The notes beneath the pieces were generated by a model that was not told where the DNA came from, ran no database searches, and was given only the letters and a program-made list of their open reading frames with translations. Below, piece after piece: positions 51,099-61,839 of a stretch of 64,000 nt of DNA. Source of the stretch: Colwellia chukchiensis (GTDB lineage Bacteria > Pseudomonadota > Gammaproteobacteria > Enterobacterales > Alteromonadaceae); the NCBI RefSeq assembly GCF_002104455.1, contig NZ_NBOC01000018.1, positions 1 to 64,000 on the forward strand, written 5' to 3'. The stretch's first letter is position 1; the number at the start of each line of letters is the position of its first letter. The position numbers were made by a program, and so were the translations under genes.

Positions 51099-51314
51099 TA
51101 CCATCAATCATTATAAATATTTTCTTGCTAAATACTATCCTGTATTGCACTTTTTCTTGATAATATTTATTTGAGCACAATTTGACTGACAATATACACA
51201 GGAAGACGTTGACGAATCGAAAATCTGCAAGTAGTCTTTCAATCCACTATTTTATAGCGCTAAGCTAAATTTCATTTGGTTTAGTCAAACAAGACAGCAC
51301 AATCAGAGGCAACG

Positions 51315-52067
51315 ATGAAAGTATTAGTACCCATCAAACGCGTTATTGACTATAACGTAAAAGTACGTGTTAAAGCAGACAACTCCAATGTCGATCTTGC
51401 TAATGTAAAAATGGCAATTAACCCGTTTTGTGAAATTGCAGTAGAAGAAGCCGTACGCTTGAAAGAAGCCGGCACAGCAACTGAAGTTATTGCGGTTTCA
51501 ATTGGTGATAAATCATGCCAAGAGCAACTGCGTACCGCGTTAGCCCTTGGTGCTGATCGTGCTATTCAAATTGACACTGATCAAAATTTAGACTCAATAA
51601 ACGTTGCTAAACTGTTACAAAAAGTTGTCGAAGAAGAACAACCTCAATTGGTTATTTTAGGTAAGCAAGCCATTGACAGTGATAATAATCAAACGGGTCA
51701 AATGCTAGCGGCGCTAACAGGCATGGCACAAGGCACTTTTGCATCTGAAGTTAAAGTTGAAGGCGATAAAGTCAATGTCACCCGTGAAGTGGATGGCGGC
51801 CTACAAACGCTAGCATTAAACTTACCGGCAATAGTCACCACAGACTTACGCTTAAATGAACCTCGCTACGCATCTTTACCTAACATTATGAAAGCGAAGC
51901 GTAAGCCTTTAGACGTTAAATCAGCTGCAGATTTTGGCATTGATTTAACAGCCCGCACTAATATTATTAAAGTTACACCACCAGCGGAGCGCCAAGCAGG
52001 CATCATTGTTGAAAGCATTGATGAATTAGTAGAAAAATTAAAGAATGAAGCGAAGGTGATCTCATGA
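51315..52067 (+). CDS. etfB: Electron transfer flavoprotein beta subunit
   Basis: A 250-residue ETF beta chain (AMP-binding) that collects electrons from acyl-CoA dehydrogenases. Front [24 protein letters not shown]; body [30 protein letters not shown] near the middle of the domain. It overlaps etfA by four bases (ATGA), so they are coupled. Likely PsrA-repressed with etfD. Confidence 0.97.
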   Translation: MKVLVPIKRVIDYNVKVRVKADNSNVDLANVKMAINPFCEIAVEEAVRLKEAGTATEVIAVSIGDKSCQEQLRTALALGADRAIQIDTDQNLDSINVAKLLQKVVEEEQPQLVILGKQAIDSDNNQTGQMLAALTGMAQGTFASEVKVEGDKVNVTREVDGGLQTLALNLPAIVTTDLRLNEPRYASLPNIMKAKRKPLDVKSAADFGIDLTARTNIIKVTPPAERQAGIIVESIDELVEKLKNEAKVIS

Positions 52068-52990
52068 GCGTTTTAGTATATGCCGAACACGACAATAATC
52101 AGTTAAAAGCTGATACCTTAAAAACTGTTGCCGCAGCACAAGCGATTGGTGGTGACATTCACCTTCTGGTTGCCGGTCATAATTGTCAGGCGGTTGCAGA
52201 AGCAGCGAGTCAAGTCAATGGTGTTGCTAAAGTCCTTGTTGCCGATAATGAAGCATACCAACATCAATTAGCCGAAAACATTTCTCTTTTAGTAACCGAA
52301 TTAGCGGCAGATTACGATCATATCATTGCTACCGCATTAACAACCGGCAAGAACTTTATGCCACGCGTTGCGGCATTATTAGATGTTACACAAGTTTCTG
52401 ACATTATTGCCGTAGAAAGTAGCGATACGTTTGTTCGTCCTATCTACGCAGGTAATGCCATTGCCACAGTTCAAAGTTTAGATAGCAAAAAAGTAATTAC
52501 GGTACGTCCTACAGGCTTTGATGCCGTAGCAACAGATGGTAATGCTGAAGTTGTTGCACTAGATAAAGTAACCAACGCTGGTATTTCTAGTCATGTAAGC
52601 GATGAGCTTTCAGTCTCTGAACGCCCTGATTTAGGCGCAGCAAGCGTGGTTATTTCTGGTGGACGCGGTATGCAAAACGGCGACAACTTCAAATTACTAG
52701 AAGGTATCGCTGATAAGCTAGGCGCTGCTATTGGTGCATCGCGTGCTGCTGTCGATGCCGGTTTTGTACCAAACGATATGCAAGTGGGCCAAACGGGTAA
52801 AATTGTTGCACCTGACTTGTATATTGCCGTAGGTATTTCCGGTGCCATTCAGCATTTAGCGGGTATGAAAGACTCAAAAATTATTGTGGCAATCAACAAA
52901 GATGCGGAAGCGCCTATTTTCCAAGTTGCCGATTATGGTCTAGTAGCTGACTTATTTGACGCTCTACCTGAGTTAGAAAGTAAGCTGTAA
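52064..52990 (+). CDS. etfA: Electron transfer flavoprotein alpha subunit
   Basis: A 308-residue ETF alpha chain that binds [42 protein letters not shown] and the C-terminal [28 protein letters not shown] are classic alpha-subunit signatures. Overlaps etfB by four bases. A terminator follows at 53019-53050. Confidence 0.97.
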   Translation: MSVLVYAEHDNNQLKADTLKTVAAAQAIGGDIHLLVAGHNCQAVAEAASQVNGVAKVLVADNEAYQHQLAENISLLVTELAADYDHIIATALTTGKNFMPRVAALLDVTQVSDIIAVESSDTFVRPIYAGNAIATVQSLDSKKVITVRPTGFDAVATDGNAEVVALDKVTNAGISSHVSDELSVSERPDLGAASVVISGGRGMQNGDNFKLLEGIADKLGAAIGASRAAVDAGFVPNDMQVGQTGKIVAPDLYIAVGISGAIQHLAGMKDSKIIVAINKDAEAPIFQVADYGLVADLFDALPELESKL

Positions 52991-53018
52991 CCCTGCTTAG
53001 ATAAAAAAACTCGTGTAT

Positions 53019-53050
53019 AATAAAACCACTCTAGTAGTGGTTTTATTTTA
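53019..53050 (+). terminator. Rho-independent terminator after etfA
   Basis: AATAAAACCACT and AGTGGTTTTATT form a 12-bp stem around CTAGT, and the T-rich end follows. A TATAAT at 53016-53021 overlaps its 5' arm and may be the yciH -10 element, with no good -35. Confidence 0.8.
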
Positions 53051-53068
53051 TCTAAGATTTATAAATAT

Positions 53069-53470
53069 ATGAAAAAAACGTTTTCCAACCTAAGCGACTT
53101 AGCTAGTGCCTTTGGTAAAGAGATTGATAATCCCCAAAGCACAGTTAACAATGCTGATCAAACTTTAGTATATTCTACCGCTGAAGGAAGAATTAAAGCC
53201 AATAGCAACAGCCCGGTTATTACTCCATCAGACGGTTATGCCAAAGTTCGTCGAGAAACAAAAGGGCGAAAAGGCAAAGGGGTTGTCACTATTTCTGGTC
53301 TTGGCATCGACAATAGCGCACTAAAAGCTTTAGCCAAGCAACTAAAAAAAACCTGTGGTACAGGAGGTAGCGTTGTTGGTGAGGTCATTGAAATCCAAGG
53401 TGATAAGCGTGAAGTAATAAAGTCAGTGTTAGAAGAAAATGGCTATAAAGTTAAGTTTATTGGCGGTTAA
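53069..53470 (+). CDS. yciH: SUI1/eIF1-like translation factor YciH
   Basis: A 133-residue protein with a SUI1 domain at about 60-133 (ETKGRKGKGVVTISGLGID and TCGTGGSVVGEVIEIQGDKREVI). It resembles E. coli YciH, related to eukaryotic eIF1 and proposed to act in translation initiation fidelity. The N-terminal 55 residues are of low complexity. It is 30 bp before the double-receiver gene. Confidence 0.92.
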   Translation: MKKTFSNLSDLASAFGKEIDNPQSTVNNADQTLVYSTAEGRIKANSNSPVITPSDGYAKVRRETKGRKGKGVVTISGLGIDNSALKALAKQLKKTCGTGGSVVGEVIEIQGDKREVIKSVLEENGYKVKFIGG

Positions 53471-53499
53471 GCCTAAATAACATAAAAGCGAAAAATAAA

Positions 53500-54288
53500 A
53501 TGAAGCCAAATGAACTTTCTTTACTTGTTGTTGAGCCATCGGATACACAACGAAAAATCATTATCAAAGAGTTAACACAGCAAGGTATAACCCAAGTCGC
53601 TCAAGCAAAAAATATTGCCGATGCCTACCAAAGCGCCAGTAAACACCCCCGCGATCTGATCACTAGTGCCATGCACTTTAGTGATGGTAGTGCCTTAGAT
53701 TTGCTGCAAAAAATCAGAAATAATCCCGCCATTGCTGATACGCCATTTATGTTAGTGTCAAGCGAGCACCGTCGTGAACACCTAGAAGCGTTTAAACAGT
53801 CCGGGGTTATCGCCCTGTTGCCCAAGCCTTTTACCAGTGCCCATTTAGCAACCGCGATTCGTACCACAATCGATTTATTAGCAACCGATGAACTAGCGCT
53901 TGACTACTTTGACGTTCATCAAGTACGGGTGCTACTGGTTGACGATAGTCGATTGGCAAGAAACCATATTAAGCGCGTACTGAATAACCTTGGCTTAATA
54001 AAAATTACTGAAGCGGTTGATGGCAGTGAGGCGATCACACTGCTAAAAGCTAATATGTTTGATCTTGTCGTTACTGACTATAATATGCCCGAGGTGAATG
54101 GTAAGGCACTAACCCACTATATTCGAAATCAAAGCACTCAATCACACCTGCCGATACTCATGGTAACCAGTGAAAGCAATGATACACATTTAGCTAACAT
54201 ACTCACCGAAGGCGTTACAGCAATGTGTGACAAACCTTTTGAACCTGCACACGTAAAGCAAATTCTTTATCGGCTGTTAGAAGATTAA
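53500..54288 (+). CDS. Double-receiver response regulator without an output domain
   Basis: A 262-residue protein with two REC domains and no DNA-binding or enzymatic output. The first (about 1-120) has SAMHFSDG where the phosphoacceptor Asp should be (Ser instead), so it is probably not phosphorylated; it ends with the conserved LLPKPF. The second (about 145-262) is canonical: LLVDDSRLARNHIK, phosphoacceptor D in VVTDYNMPEVNG, and MCDKPFEP. Possibly a phosphorelay or protein-interaction adaptor. Kinase unknown. Confidence 0.85.
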   Translation: MKPNELSLLVVEPSDTQRKIIIKELTQQGITQVAQAKNIADAYQSASKHPRDLITSAMHFSDGSALDLLQKIRNNPAIADTPFMLVSSEHRREHLEAFKQSGVIALLPKPFTSAHLATAIRTTIDLLATDELALDYFDVHQVRVLLVDDSRLARNHIKRVLNNLGLIKITEAVDGSEAITLLKANMFDLVVTDYNMPEVNGKALTHYIRNQSTQSHLPILMVTSESNDTHLANILTEGVTAMCDKPFEPAHVKQILYRLLED

Positions 54289-54310
54289 TTGCTGTCACCA
54301 AGATTAACTA

Positions 54311-55876
54311 TTAGCGTTTAATATCAAGTTGCCGTAGTTTCATGGCAATTTTGTTATGGGATACCTTTAAACGCTCCGCCAATTTACGCGTGGTCGGATA
54401 ATATGGATATAAGCTGCTCAGCAGTTGCTTTTCAAACTTTACCTGCGCACTTGCCCAGTCTTGCACCTCATTATTAAGCACAAGGGGTTCATCAAGGCTC
54501 TGGTTTTCTTGATTAAACTGAGCTAGCGCTAGCTGAATATCGTGTGCTGATATATGACTTTTATCATTTAGCGCCACGCCCCTAAATAACACACTTTGCA
54601 GCTCTCTGATATTGCCCGGCCATTGATACGATGACAACAATTGAAAGGCATTTTCATCTATTGCTGGCTCAGGTAGGTTCATTTTGGTGGCAGCAATAGC
54701 CACAAAGTGTTGTGCAATTAAAACAATATCTTCAACACGATCACGCAAGGGTGGCGATGAAAGATTTAAAACATTTAACCTGTAGAATAAATCTTCTCTA
54801 AATTTTTCTTTGCTGATCATCGCTAATAAGTTTTGGTGGGTAGCACTAACAACCCTGACATTGGCCTGTAACTCTTTGGTACTGCCAAGGCGACGGAATT
54901 TAAAGTCTTGTAAAAACCTTAACAATTTCGCTTGCAGGTAAGGCGACATTTCCGCCACTTCGTCTAAAAATAAGGTACCGCCTTCTGCTAACTCTAATAA
55001 GCCTGGCTTGCCGCCTTTTTTGGCACCTGTAAATGCGCCGTTGGCGTAGCCGAACAACTCACTTTCTAATAAGTGCTCGGGTAAGGCTGCACAGTTTAAC
55101 GCTAAAAATGGCGCTTGTTTTCTAGAACTAGCACTGTGCAATGCTCGTGCAATCAGTTCTTTGCCGGTTCCGGTTTCGCCCTGAATTAATACTGGTAATT
55201 CAAGTTCAGCGAAACGTGTTATCTGGGCTTTTAACAGTTGAATACTCGCCGATTGGCCAATGATATTATCAATTTCTTGTTCATCGCGCGTTTGCAGTAT
55301 GGATATTTGCCGCCCCAAACTAGTGACTGATTTTAACGAAATAACCGCACCTAAGCTGTTTTCTTGCTCACTAATCGGACTGATTTCTGCGATATAGCTT
55401 TGACCTGCTATTTCAACGTTTTGTGAACTTAGCTTGTCTAATAGCGGTAGCGAAATATCAATATCTAGTAGCTTAGTGATCTTAAGCCCCTTAAACTTAC
55501 CCGCCTCCATACTGCCAAGCCCTTTATAATTTATGTGCTTGCTCAAAAGCTGCTCACTCGCTCGATTAAACGCCATAACTCGCGCATTAATATCAATATC
55601 AATTATTGCATCTGGCAAACGATTGACCAAAGCTCTTAGATGTCGCTCACGACGTTCAGATGGCAGTAATTCAATTGTTTTGCACAGCTTGACCCCTGGC
55701 ACCTGTATGAGTACTTGCTTTATGCACTCAAAGGGAACCGCTGTTTGCGCCAAGTGTACAAACATCAACTGTGAGCTAACTTCCAACGCTTGAATATTAA
55801 GTGATAAACCCGTGAGTGCCGTTAATATTTCTTGGCTCATTCCGATACGATCTTCAGATTTTATTTCTATGCGCAC
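54311..55876 (-). CDS. tyrR: TyrR/PhhR-family sigma-54-type transcriptional regulator
   Basis: A 521-residue bacterial enhancer-binding protein. N-terminal ACT domain (residues 1-75, MRIEIKSEDRIGMSQEIL), PAS domain (about 80-190), AAA+ domain (from about 205) with Walker A QGETGTGKELIARAL and Walker B GGTLFLDEVAEMS, and a C-terminal HTH (TTRKLAERLKVSHNKIAMKLRQ). Unlike E. coli TyrR, it keeps the GAFTGA sigma-54 contact loop, as in Pseudomonas PhhR. Divergent from megL with a TyrR box and a sigma-54 promoter between them. Confidence 0.93.
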   Translation of the reverse strand: MRIEIKSEDRIGMSQEILTALTGLSLNIQALEVSSQLMFVHLAQTAVPFECIKQVLIQVPGVKLCKTIELLPSERRERHLRALVNRLPDAIIDIDINARVMAFNRASEQLLSKHINYKGLGSMEAGKFKGLKITKLLDIDISLPLLDKLSSQNVEIAGQSYIAEISPISEQENSLGAVISLKSVTSLGRQISILQTRDEQEIDNIIGQSASIQLLKAQITRFAELELPVLIQGETGTGKELIARALHSASSRKQAPFLALNCAALPEHLLESELFGYANGAFTGAKKGGKPGLLELAEGGTLFLDEVAEMSPYLQAKLLRFLQDFKFRRLGSTKELQANVRVVSATHQNLLAMISKEKFREDLFYRLNVLNLSSPPLRDRVEDIVLIAQHFVAIAATKMNLPEPAIDENAFQLLSSYQWPGNIRELQSVLFRGVALNDKSHISAHDIQLALAQFNQENQSLDEPLVLNNEVQDWASAQVKFEKQLLSSLYPYYPTTRKLAERLKVSHNKIAMKLRQLDIKR

Positions 55877-56026
55877 TTTCTGTCCTACTCGGGTTACGAT
55901 CTGGCTGCTGTCATAACCATATTACATCGTAATAAAAATATGACAACAAATTTAGCCAACAAACAACCACTAAAGCGCATACACACGACAACTTACCTAT
56001 GCTTTAATAGCATGGCTCGCCACGGT

Positions 56027-56044
56027 TGTAATATTATTATTACA
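56027..56044. promoter_or_regulatory. TyrR box in the tyrR-megL intergenic region
   Basis: TGTAAT-ATTATT-ATTACA fits the TyrR consensus TGTAAA-N6-TTTACA, ten of twelve fixed bases, with correct spacing; the wider 22-bp sequence (56025-56046) is a perfect 9-bp inverted repeat with four bases between. It lies about 150 bp from tyrR and 129 bp from megL. Confidence 0.7.
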
Positions 56045-56106
56045 ACTGGGCTTAACCCACATTAATGTAAATCAATAACTCATTGTTTAATATGTGTTTT
56101 TATAAA

Positions 56107-56122
56107 TGGCAGGGTAATTGCT
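56107..56122 (+). promoter_or_regulatory. Sigma-54 (-24/-12) promoter of megL
   Basis: TGGCAGGGTAATTGCT matches the sigma-54 consensus TGGCACG-N4-TTGCW at all fixed positions except the sixth (C to G), with GG and GC at the right spacing. Predicted start at about 56133, giving a leader of about 40 nt to the megL ATG at 56173. Confidence 0.7.
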
Positions 56123-56172
56123 ACAGCAACGAGTAATCACAATATTTGCTTTCCACCATAGAAAGGTAACTC

Positions 56173-57357
56173 ATGTCAGAACATAAAAATATTGAAACAC
56201 AAGCCATTCATGCCGGTCGTATTAATGACCAACAATTTGGCTCTTTAGCTACACCACTTTATCAAACTTCAACCTTTATTTTTGACAATGCTCAACAAGG
56301 CGCAGATAGGTTTGCTGGCGAGGCCGAGGGCTACATTTATAGCCGACTAGGCAATCCTACAACACGACAATTAGAGATGCGCGTTGCTGCCATGGAAGGC
56401 ATGGAAGATGCTGCGGCTACAGCAACAGGTATGGGCGCTGTTTCTGGGGCATTACTCGCAAACTTATCGGCTGGCGATCATTTAATTTCATCAAAAGCAG
56501 TTTATGGTTGTTCGTTTGCGCTAATGAACCATCAATTGACACGCTGGGGCATTGAGGTGACTTTTGTTGATATGGCCAACCCAGCTGAAATTGAAGCCGC
56601 CATCAAAGCTAATACTAAAGTGATCTTTTTAGAAACCCCAGTTAACCCAAACTTAGCCGTTTACGACTTAGCTACCATTGGCAACATTGCTCAGCAACAT
56701 AACATTATTTCTATTGTCGACAATACATTTTTAACACCGGTGTTACAGCAGCCGAAGCAATATGGTATTGATATTGTTATCCATAGCGCTACTAAGTACT
56801 TAAATGGGCATGGTGATGTAGTTGCCGGTATCATTTGTGGCAGTCATGAGATGATCAACCACATTAAAATGACCGTATTAAAAGACATCGGTGCGACTAT
56901 GAGCCCACATGACGCCTGGTTGATCATGCGCGGCTTGAAAACGTTACCCATTCGAATGGAGCGTCATTGCAGTAATGCACAAGTACTCGCTGAATTTTTA
57001 GAAAGTCATGACAAAGTATCACAGGTGTATTACCCTGGCTTAAAAAGTCATGCTGGGTATCAATATCTTGGCACGCAAATGAAAGCCGCTGGCGGTGTTA
57101 TTGCTTTTGAAATAAACAGTGACCTTGCAGGCGGCAGCGATTTTATTAACCGCATGCAATTATTTTCCATAGCGGTGAGCTTAGGTGATGCCGAGTCGCT
57201 TATTCAACACCCAGCGTCGATGACACATTCACCCTATACTCAAGATGAGCGATTAGCCGCTGGGATCAGTGATAGCTTAATTCGAATTTCGGTGGGCCTA
57301 GAAAATGTCGATGATTTAATTGCCGACTTAAGCCAATCTCTTGCCTTGATTAAATAA
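56173..57357 (+). CDS. megL: Methionine gamma-lyase
   Basis: A 394-residue PLP enzyme of the Cys/Met metabolism family that breaks methionine to methanethiol, ammonia and 2-oxobutyrate. PLP lysine in SATKYLNGHGD; YSRLGNPT and IETQAIHAGR are family marks. YGCSFAL carries the cysteine typical of gamma-lyases (YGCTFAL in the best-known enzymes), which favours MGL over cystathionine gamma-lyase or gamma-synthase. A GAAAGG ribosome site precedes the ATG. Its promoter is predicted to be sigma-54-dependent. Confidence 0.88.
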   Translation: MSEHKNIETQAIHAGRINDQQFGSLATPLYQTSTFIFDNAQQGADRFAGEAEGYIYSRLGNPTTRQLEMRVAAMEGMEDAAATATGMGAVSGALLANLSAGDHLISSKAVYGCSFALMNHQLTRWGIEVTFVDMANPAEIEAAIKANTKVIFLETPVNPNLAVYDLATIGNIAQQHNIISIVDNTFLTPVLQQPKQYGIDIVIHSATKYLNGHGDVVAGIICGSHEMINHIKMTVLKDIGATMSPHDAWLIMRGLKTLPIRMERHCSNAQVLAEFLESHDKVSQVYYPGLKSHAGYQYLGTQMKAAGGVIAFEINSDLAGGSDFINRMQLFSIAVSLGDAESLIQHPASMTHSPYTQDERLAAGISDSLIRISVGLENVDDLIADLSQSLALIK

Positions 57358-57380
57358 GCTTAATCATCAACAACGCTTTA

Positions 57381-57446
57381 CTGATAGCGAAAGTAAGCAT
57401 ACAGCTTCTATTACGCTGTATGCTATAAACAACTATAAGCTATCAG
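57381..57446. repeat. Nested inverted repeats between megL and the HIT gene
   Basis: An outer 8-bp pair (CTGATAGC 57381-57388, GCTATCAG 57439-57446) encloses an inner 10-bp pair (AGCATACAGC, GCTGTATGCT, 57396-57424) with a nine-base loop. It is in a convergent intergenic region and may end both transcripts, though it has no T-run. Confidence 0.6.
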
Positions 57447-57528
57447 TAAGTGCGAGAAGCAGCTAACTCGCTGCTAAACTTTGCGGTTATTGGTAGCTAA
57501 AATTAAACTAACAAGCTTTAAACCGTAA

Positions 57529-57960
57529 TTAATTTCCGTTAGACAATATCGCAGCAAGTTTTGGTAATATACGACTTTTGATATCAGCCAGTGCTTGTTC
57601 GGTATAAGGTGTTAAGGCTTGCTGGCCCCAGATAGGCTTTGGCCAACTAGGGTCGTTTTTAAAACGTACTATATGGTGTAAATGCAATTGCGGAACCACA
57701 TTACCTAAAGCGGCAACATTCATCTTATCACCATTAAACTCTTGCATTAACACCTCACTCAACATACTTGACTCGTTTAAAAGTTGTTGTTGTTGCTGCC
57801 AGTCTAGTTGGTAAATATCTTCAATACCTTCTACTTTCGGCACCAATATAAACCAAGGATAGGCGCTGTCATTACACAAGAGTAATTGGCTAAGTGGTAA
57901 ATCGGTTAACACAACGCAGTCGTTAGCTAGTTGTGGATGTAACTGAAATTGTTCTGTCAT
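57529..57960 (-). CDS. HIT-family hydrolase-like protein
   Basis: A 143-residue histidine-triad protein. The triad region is VPQLHLHHIVRFKNDPSWP (pattern HxHHxxx), near residue 90, and the AYPWFILVPKVEGIEDIY front is typical of HIT proteins that hydrolyse dinucleoside polyphosphates. An ATG at 57972 lies directly on its AAGGA site, so I prefer 57960, though the spacing to AAGGA is then long. Substrate unknown. Confidence 0.85.
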   Translation of the reverse strand: MTEQFQLHPQLANDCVVLTDLPLSQLLLCNDSAYPWFILVPKVEGIEDIYQLDWQQQQQLLNESSMLSEVLMQEFNGDKMNVAALGNVVPQLHLHHIVRFKNDPSWPKPIWGQQALTPYTEQALADIKSRILPKLAAILSNGN

Positions 57961-58250
57961 CTTGCTGTTCATTCCTTTTTTAATTTTCGGCGTATTGATC
58001 TTTCAGGACTGTTTTTTCAGCCGTTTGTTTGGCCTTTATACAAGGCTGAGCCTGTACATTGTAGTTATTCTACTCACACAAGCGACAACGTAATAAAAAT
58101 GCCAAACAAATGCTGTCCAATGGATTCGTTTGAACGCGATTTCCACTTTGTTACTCGTTATTCATTTGGAATAACCAAACTTCATGCCAAGTGCCGCGAT
58201 CAAATCACGTTCAATTCGAAAAAAATTCAATCTCGAAAGGTCAGCACGCC

Positions 58251-59192
58251 CTAACGTTTATTACGTCGACCTCGACCTCTGGCAAGTTTTTTTGCTTCTC
58301 TAGCCGCTATTTTTTCTGCTTCGAGTTTTTCAAAATATATCACTTCTGCCGTCACCATTTCAGGTGTTTCAAAGCTGATCGCCCCTAAAGTTTTATCGCG
58401 TATTTCATTAATTAATATTTCTGATGCTTTATGAAAGTCAATATGACCGCCACTTTTAACGCAGCCTCGGCGTTTACCAATCGCTTCAATGAGTTCAACC
58501 TCTTGTTCTGGCAGCTCAGTAATTTTATAGCGTGCTTTTAGTCGCTCAGGGTATGCTTGTAACAAATACTCTGCGGCAAAACAGGCAATTTCTTCATGAT
58601 CAAAAGCAGTATCTTTAACCGCACTGGTTACGGCTAAACGATAGCCACTGTTTTCATTGACAATTTTAGGCCAAAGCATGCCAGGTGTATCATATAGGTA
58701 TAAACCATCTTCTAAACGAATTCGCTGCTGGCCTTTAGTTACTGCCGGCTCATTACCAACTTTGGCTTTTGCTTTACCTACCAATGTATTTAGTAAAGTC
58801 GATTTACCAACATTTGGAATCCCCATGATCACAGCGTTAATTTGTTTACCTGCTTCATCTTTATTCGCCGCTAATTTACGGATCATATGAGGTATGGTTT
58901 TGGCCATAGCCGGTGACTCTGTCGATAGCGCAATAGCATTAACATTGTGCTGAGACTGTAGATAGTCAAGCCATAACTTAGTCGTATCAGGATCAGCTAA
59001 ATCTGCTTTATTTAAAATCTTAATTAGCGGTTTGTCGCCGCGAATTTCAGTGATCATAGGGTTTTCACTACTAAAAGGCAGACGAGCGTCACACACTTCT
59101 ATCACCACATCAATTTGCGGTAGAATTTCTTTAATTTCTTTTTGGGCTTTGTGCATATGCCCAGGAAACCATTGTATGCCCGATCTACTCAT
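58251..59192 (-). CDS. YlqF/RbgA-like ribosome biogenesis GTPase (circularly permuted)
   Basis: A 313-residue GTPase with the G motifs in permuted order: NKAD (G4, about residue 61) precedes GIPNVGKSTLLN (G1, about residue 123) and DTPGML (G3, about 165). N-terminal IQWFPGHMHKAQKEI is the family start. Relatives (YlqF/RbgA) help assemble the 50S subunit. The C-terminal tail is highly basic (KLARGRGRRNKR). Single gene. Confidence 0.9.
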   Translation of the reverse strand: MSRSGIQWFPGHMHKAQKEIKEILPQIDVVIEVCDARLPFSSENPMITEIRGDKPLIKILNKADLADPDTTKLWLDYLQSQHNVNAIALSTESPAMAKTIPHMIRKLAANKDEAGKQINAVIMGIPNVGKSTLLNTLVGKAKAKVGNEPAVTKGQQRIRLEDGLYLYDTPGMLWPKIVNENSGYRLAVTSAVKDTAFDHEEIACFAAEYLLQAYPERLKARYKITELPEQEVELIEAIGKRRGCVKSGGHIDFHKASEILINEIRDKTLGAISFETPEMVTAEVIYFEKLEAEKIAAREAKKLARGRGRRNKR

Positions 59193-60965
<1,773 letters not shown>

Positions 60966-61131
60966 AGGTAAGTCATTTATTGACCAGTAAAGCCAAGTTT
61001 GCAAGGTCAGCCATCTAATATACCGGCCTTTAAAACCTGAAAGCATAATAATTTAGCAAAACTACTAGCTAAACCTAAGCTGCGCTGTGTAACATCTCAC
61101 TTAATATAACGCCTAACTACAGGAAGCTTAA

Positions 61132-61839
61132 ATGAAGCCGAAAAATAAAACCCTATTATTGTTTGATCTTGATGGCACCTTGGTTGATAGCGCGCCCGAT
61201 CTGGCCGCAGCGCTCAACCAAATGCTAGTCGCGCTAGGGTTTAAAAGTTTTGCTGAAAAACTTGTTCGCACTTGGGTGGGAAATGGCGCACAAACCTTAG
61301 TTGAACGCGCATTGCATCACGCTATAAGTAATCAGGTACAGGAAACTGAGCAAGCAAATGATATAGCGGTAAATACAGCCTTAGCGATTTTTTTACAAAA
61401 TTATCAACAAAACTTATGTGTAAACTCTGTTTTATACCCTGGCGTTAAAGCAACCTTATTGGCTTTAAAAAAACACGGTTATCGATTAGCTATTGTCACC
61501 AACAAACCGATCGCCTTTGTTGAGCCTATATTGATTGGTTTAGGACTTAATGACTTATTTGAATTATTATTGGGCGGTGACAGCTTAGCAGAGCGTAAGC
61601 CGCACCCTCTCCCTCTTTTACATTGCTGCGACCAGCTAAACAACAAGGTGGAACACTGCATCATGATAGGTGACTCTAAAAACGACATCTTGGCGGCAAG
61701 GGCGGCCAATATGGCATCTATTGGTGTAAGCTATGGCTATAACTATGGCGAAGATATTAGAGATTATCAGCCAGATTGGTGCCTAGATACATTCAGTGAG
61801 TTAGTCCCTTTACTTATCGAAAGTGACAATTTTTGCTAA
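61132..61839 (+). CDS. gph: Phosphoglycolate phosphatase
   Basis: A 235-residue HAD-superfamily phosphatase. The nucleophile is in LFDLDGTLVDSAPDLA; IVTNKP is motif II, K in ERKPHPLPL motif III and MIGDSKNDILAARAA motif IV. It fits Gph in size and motif pattern. An AGGAAG ribosome site precedes the ATG. The 3' end overlaps the convergent oxidoreductase gene by 30 bp. Confidence 0.93.
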   Translation: MKPKNKTLLLFDLDGTLVDSAPDLAAALNQMLVALGFKSFAEKLVRTWVGNGAQTLVERALHHAISNQVQETEQANDIAVNTALAIFLQNYQQNLCVNSVLYPGVKATLLALKKHGYRLAIVTNKPIAFVEPILIGLGLNDLFELLLGGDSLAERKPHPLPLLHCCDQLNNKVEHCIMIGDSKNDILAARAANMASIGVSYGYNYGEDIRDYQPDWCLDTFSELVPLLIESDNFC

